Part shown: positions 5,824 through 7,375 of the stretch, piece after piece
Numbering within the stretch: the stretch's first letter is position 1
Layout: every line of letters begins with the position of its first letter
Assembly (NCBI GenBank): GCA_030606385.1
Contig: JAUWGN010000044.1
Span: forward strand, 1 to 7,375
Source of the DNA: Dehalococcoidia bacterium
GTDB lineage: Bacteria; Chloroflexota; Dehalococcoidia; GIF9; AB-539-J10
Length of the DNA stretch: 7,375 bases
Direction of reading: 5' to 3'
Position numbers and translations under genes: made by a program
Notes under the pieces: model-generated
What the model was told of the DNA's origin: nothing
Database searches by the model: none
What the model saw: only the letters and a program-made list of their open reading frames with translations

Positions 5824-6522
5824 ATGGTCGATTTAGACCACTGTCAGAAAGCGTTGAACATATCCTTTAACAATGAGATTTTGTTGCTGCAAGCCTTGGT
5901 GCATAGTTCTTACTTAAATGAGAACCAGGACTTCCGTTGGCCCAGCAATGAGCGGTTGGAGTTTATTGGCGATGCCGTGCTTGGACTTGTGGTAGCTGAA
6001 AGGCTGTATAGCGAGTTTCCCGAGTTGAGTGAAGGCTGGCTAACCACGATGCGTGCTTATCTGGTCTGTCAGGATACTTTGGCTGAGGTCGCTTCTTCCC
6101 TCAAGCTTGGTGATTGGTTGTTAATGGGAAGGGGTGAGGATGTCACCGGTGGGAGGAGTAAGCAGAGCAACCTGGCAAACAGCTTGGAAGCTCTGATTGG
6201 TGCTATATACCTTGACCAGGGATTGTCTCGGGTGAAGAGATTCATCTTCAAGCAGATCGAGCCTTTCCTGGAGAGAATAAAGAGCGGGAAGGTGAGTCTT
6301 AACTACAAAGCGTTGTTGCAAGAATTTGCTCAGAAGGAGAACATGTCAGTACCGGTTTATCGTGTGGTGAAGGTCGCTGGTCCTGACCATGATAAGCGAT
6401 TTACTGTTGAGGTTATCATGGGCGATGAGGTCATAAGCGTTGGCACAGGTAAGAGTAAAAAGGCTGCTGAGATGGAAGCATCACAGCTAGCCTGGGTGAA
6501 AGTGGGGTATAACCATGGGTAG
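5824..6522 (+). CDS. rnc: Ribonuclease III
   Basis: RNase III is a dimeric double-strand-specific endoribonuclease that matures rRNA and trims structured mRNAs. From ATG 5824 the product has 232 residues, normal for the family. The signature NERLEFIGDAVL (42-53) supplies E43, E46 and D50. SEGWLTTMRA (69-78) holds E70, matching E. coli E65. SNLANSLEALIGAIYLD (115-131) holds E122, matching E117, but has N119 where E. coli has D114. The dsRNA-binding domain spans about 160-226 (NYKALLQEFAQ, VPVYRVV, GTGKSKKAAEMEAS). A longer frame from TTG 5785 adds 13 residues without family similarity and would begin inside the predicted -35. No SD precedes the ATG, consistent with a near-leaderless mRNA. It is the first gene of a unit with the small basic ORF and the radical SAM gene. 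Confidence 0.97.
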   Translation: MVDLDHCQKALNISFNNEILLLQALVHSSYLNENQDFRWPSNERLEFIGDAVLGLVVAERLYSEFPELSEGWLTTMRAYLVCQDTLAEVASSLKLGDWLLMGRGEDVTGGRSKQSNLANSLEALIGAIYLDQGLSRVKRFIFKQIEPFLERIKSGKVSLNYKALLQEFAQKENMSVPVYRVVKVAGPDHDKRFTVEVIMGDEVISVGTGKSKKAAEMEASQLAWVKVGYNHG

Positions 6523-6655
6523 GCGAGATTTCAGGCGGAGAGAATCGAAAAAGCCGAAAAAAGCGGCGAAGAAGGCTCAGGTGATACCGGAGATGTTGCC
6601 CCAGGTGGAGGTAGAGGTAATCAAGAAGGTAAAGAAAGAACGCGAAGAAGAGTGA
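6515..6655 (+). CDS. Small highly charged, Lys/Arg-rich protein of unknown function
   Basis: This is a 46-codon ORF whose ATG overlaps the end of rnc by 8 bp. A GTGGGG SD-like stretch (6502-6507) lies 7 nt upstream. The N-terminal half is very basic (MGRRDFRRRESKKPKKAAKK), a middle part is neutral to acidic (IPEMLPQVEVEV), and the end is mixed (KKVKKEREEE). In all there are 16 Lys/Arg and 9 Asp/Glu, with no cysteine and no membrane segment. I do not recognise a named family. The tight overlap with rnc, the SD, and the fact that the next gene starts 3 nt after its stop support real translation. The charge suggests nucleic acid or ribosome binding, but this is only inference. Confidence 0.65.
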   Translation: MGRRDFRRRESKKPKKAAKKAQVIPEMLPQVEVEVIKKVKKEREEE

Positions 6656-6658
6656 GGG

Positions 6659-7375
6659 GTGACAGCTTACTTAAGCCTTTATCACAGTGGCGAGCTGGCT
6701 GAGCGGGTAGAGGCTGCCAGGTCATTGTTGCAAAATTGCCGCGTTTGCCCTCGCCATTGTGAGGTGGACCGGCTGAATGGTGAGCTGGGTAAATGCCGCA
6801 CTTCAGCGGAGATAATCGTATCCAGCTACGCACCTCATTTTGGCGAGGAGGCGCCACTGGTGGGCAGGAATGGCTCGGGCACAATATTCTTTACTAATTG
6901 CAACTTGAAGTGCGTTTTTTGCCAGAATTATTCCATAAGTCAGCTAGGTGAGGGAGAAAGGGTAAATAAAGAAGAATTGGCTTACATGATGCTTTCCCTT
7001 CAAACCAAAGGCTGCCACAATATAAACCTGGTCTCACCTACACATGTAATTCCCCAGATATTGGAAGCCTTAGAAATAGCGGTAAAGTCGGGCTTGCGGC
7101 TTCCTCTGGTATATAACTCAGGTGGCTACGATTCTGTAAAGACTCTCAGATTGCTCGATGGCATCGTTGATATTTACATGCCTGATATGAAGTATAGCGA
7201 TGAGAAAACTGCTGAAAAGCTGTCCGGGGTTGAGAATTATCCCGCAATAAACAGGGCAGCGGTAAAGGAAATGCATCGGCAGGTAGGTGACTTGCAAATC
7301 GACGAGGATGGGATAGCGCAGCGAGGACTTCTGGTGCGGCATCTGGTTTTGCCACATGGGCTGGCGGGAACAAAG
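6659..7375 (+). CDS. PflX-type radical SAM protein (COG1313-like), 3' end outside window
   Basis: This is a radical SAM enzyme related to pyruvate formate-lyase activating enzymes, of the uncharacterised PflX kind. The 239 visible residues run off the right edge without a stop. The iron-sulphur motif is CNLKCVFC (C81, C85, C88; CxxxCxxC), preceded by GRNGSGTIFFTN. An N-terminal cysteine cluster is present: C27, C30, C34 and C46 in CRVCPRHC and LGKC. Other family stretches are APHFGEEAPLVG (58-69), NYSISQLGEG (90-99), GCHNINLVSPTHVIPQIL, DIYMPDMKY, VKEMHRQVGDL and GLLVRHLVLP. GTG 6659 is chosen because the frame is closed by the TGA of the small ORF just upstream and YLSLYHSGELAERVEAA fits the family N-terminus. 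The SD is unclear; purine-rich sequence lies at 6643-6658. It is probably co-transcribed with rnc. No glycyl radical enzyme is visible, so the substrate is unknown. Confidence 0.93.
   Translation, partial: MTAYLSLYHSGELAERVEAARSLLQNCRVCPRHCEVDRLNGELGKCRTSAEIIVSSYAPHFGEEAPLVGRNGSGTIFFTNCNLKCVFCQNYSISQLGEGERVNKEELAYMMLSLQTKGCHNINLVSPTHVIPQILEALEIAVKSGLRLPLVYNSGGYDSVKTLRLLDGIVDIYMPDMKYSDEKTAEKLSGVENYPAINRAAVKEMHRQVGDLQIDEDGIAQRGLLVRHLVLPHGLAGTK

Noticed and set aside
6621..6884. 87-codon open frame on the minus strand opposite the radical SAM gene
   Set aside because: It lies wholly across the small ORF end and the clearly conserved radical SAM N-terminus. Its translation shows no family pattern, so it is a shadow frame.
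7118..7373. Overlapping minus-strand open frames at the right edge
   Set aside because: They are antisense to conserved radical SAM sequence (DIYMPDMKY, MHRQVGDL), so they are shadow frames.

Overview
This window looks like ordinary chromosomal DNA from a bacterium of intermediate GC content. A Chloroflexota lineage, perhaps Dehalococcoidia, seems most likely to me. That is an inference from memory of family features: an extra barrel-like unit in the RNA polymerase beta' jaw region, rpoC followed directly by ruvB, and a PadR/HAAS pair. It should be tested by homology search. There are no rRNA or tRNA genes, insertion sequences, CRISPR arrays or phage genes.

Layout from left to right. (1) The 3' part of rpoC (bases 1-1564, plus strand) runs in from the left edge and overlaps ruvB (1561-2589) by 4 bp, so the two are co-transcribed. 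(2) On the minus strand, reading leftward, a PadR-family regulator (3533-3868) is followed by an integral membrane protein with an N-terminal HAAS-type helical domain and about eight membrane helices (2635-3525). A good extended -10 promoter precedes padR, and a perfect 6-5-6 inverted repeat lies over its -10 and start site, which is a candidate autoregulatory operator. (3) A thiolase (4034-5275, plus) is read divergently from padR, starts at TTG and resembles the FadI/trifunctional-beta branch. It ends 3 bp from the stop of a convergent rnhA (RNase HI, 5279-5758, minus). (4) rnhA and rnc (RNase III, 5824-6522, plus) are divergent, with back-to-back promoters so close to the start codons that both mRNAs should be nearly leaderless. 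(5) rnc overlaps a 46-codon ORF for a highly charged, lysine/arginine-rich protein (6515-6655). Three bases later a PflX-type (COG1313-like) radical SAM protein begins at GTG 6659 and runs off the right edge.

Functionally the window mixes information processing (RNA polymerase, Holliday junction branch migration, RNase HI, RNase III) with a fatty-acyl-CoA thiolase, a small PadR-controlled membrane module and an uncharacterised radical SAM enzyme. Gene orientation alternates, giving two convergent and two divergent junctions, and no intergenic gap exceeds about 170 bp. I see no convincing new multigene system. The best leads are the padR operator, the near-leaderless rnhA/rnc pair, the Asp-to-Asn change in the RNase III active site, the unnamed small basic protein between rnc and the radical SAM gene, and the internal duplication in beta'.
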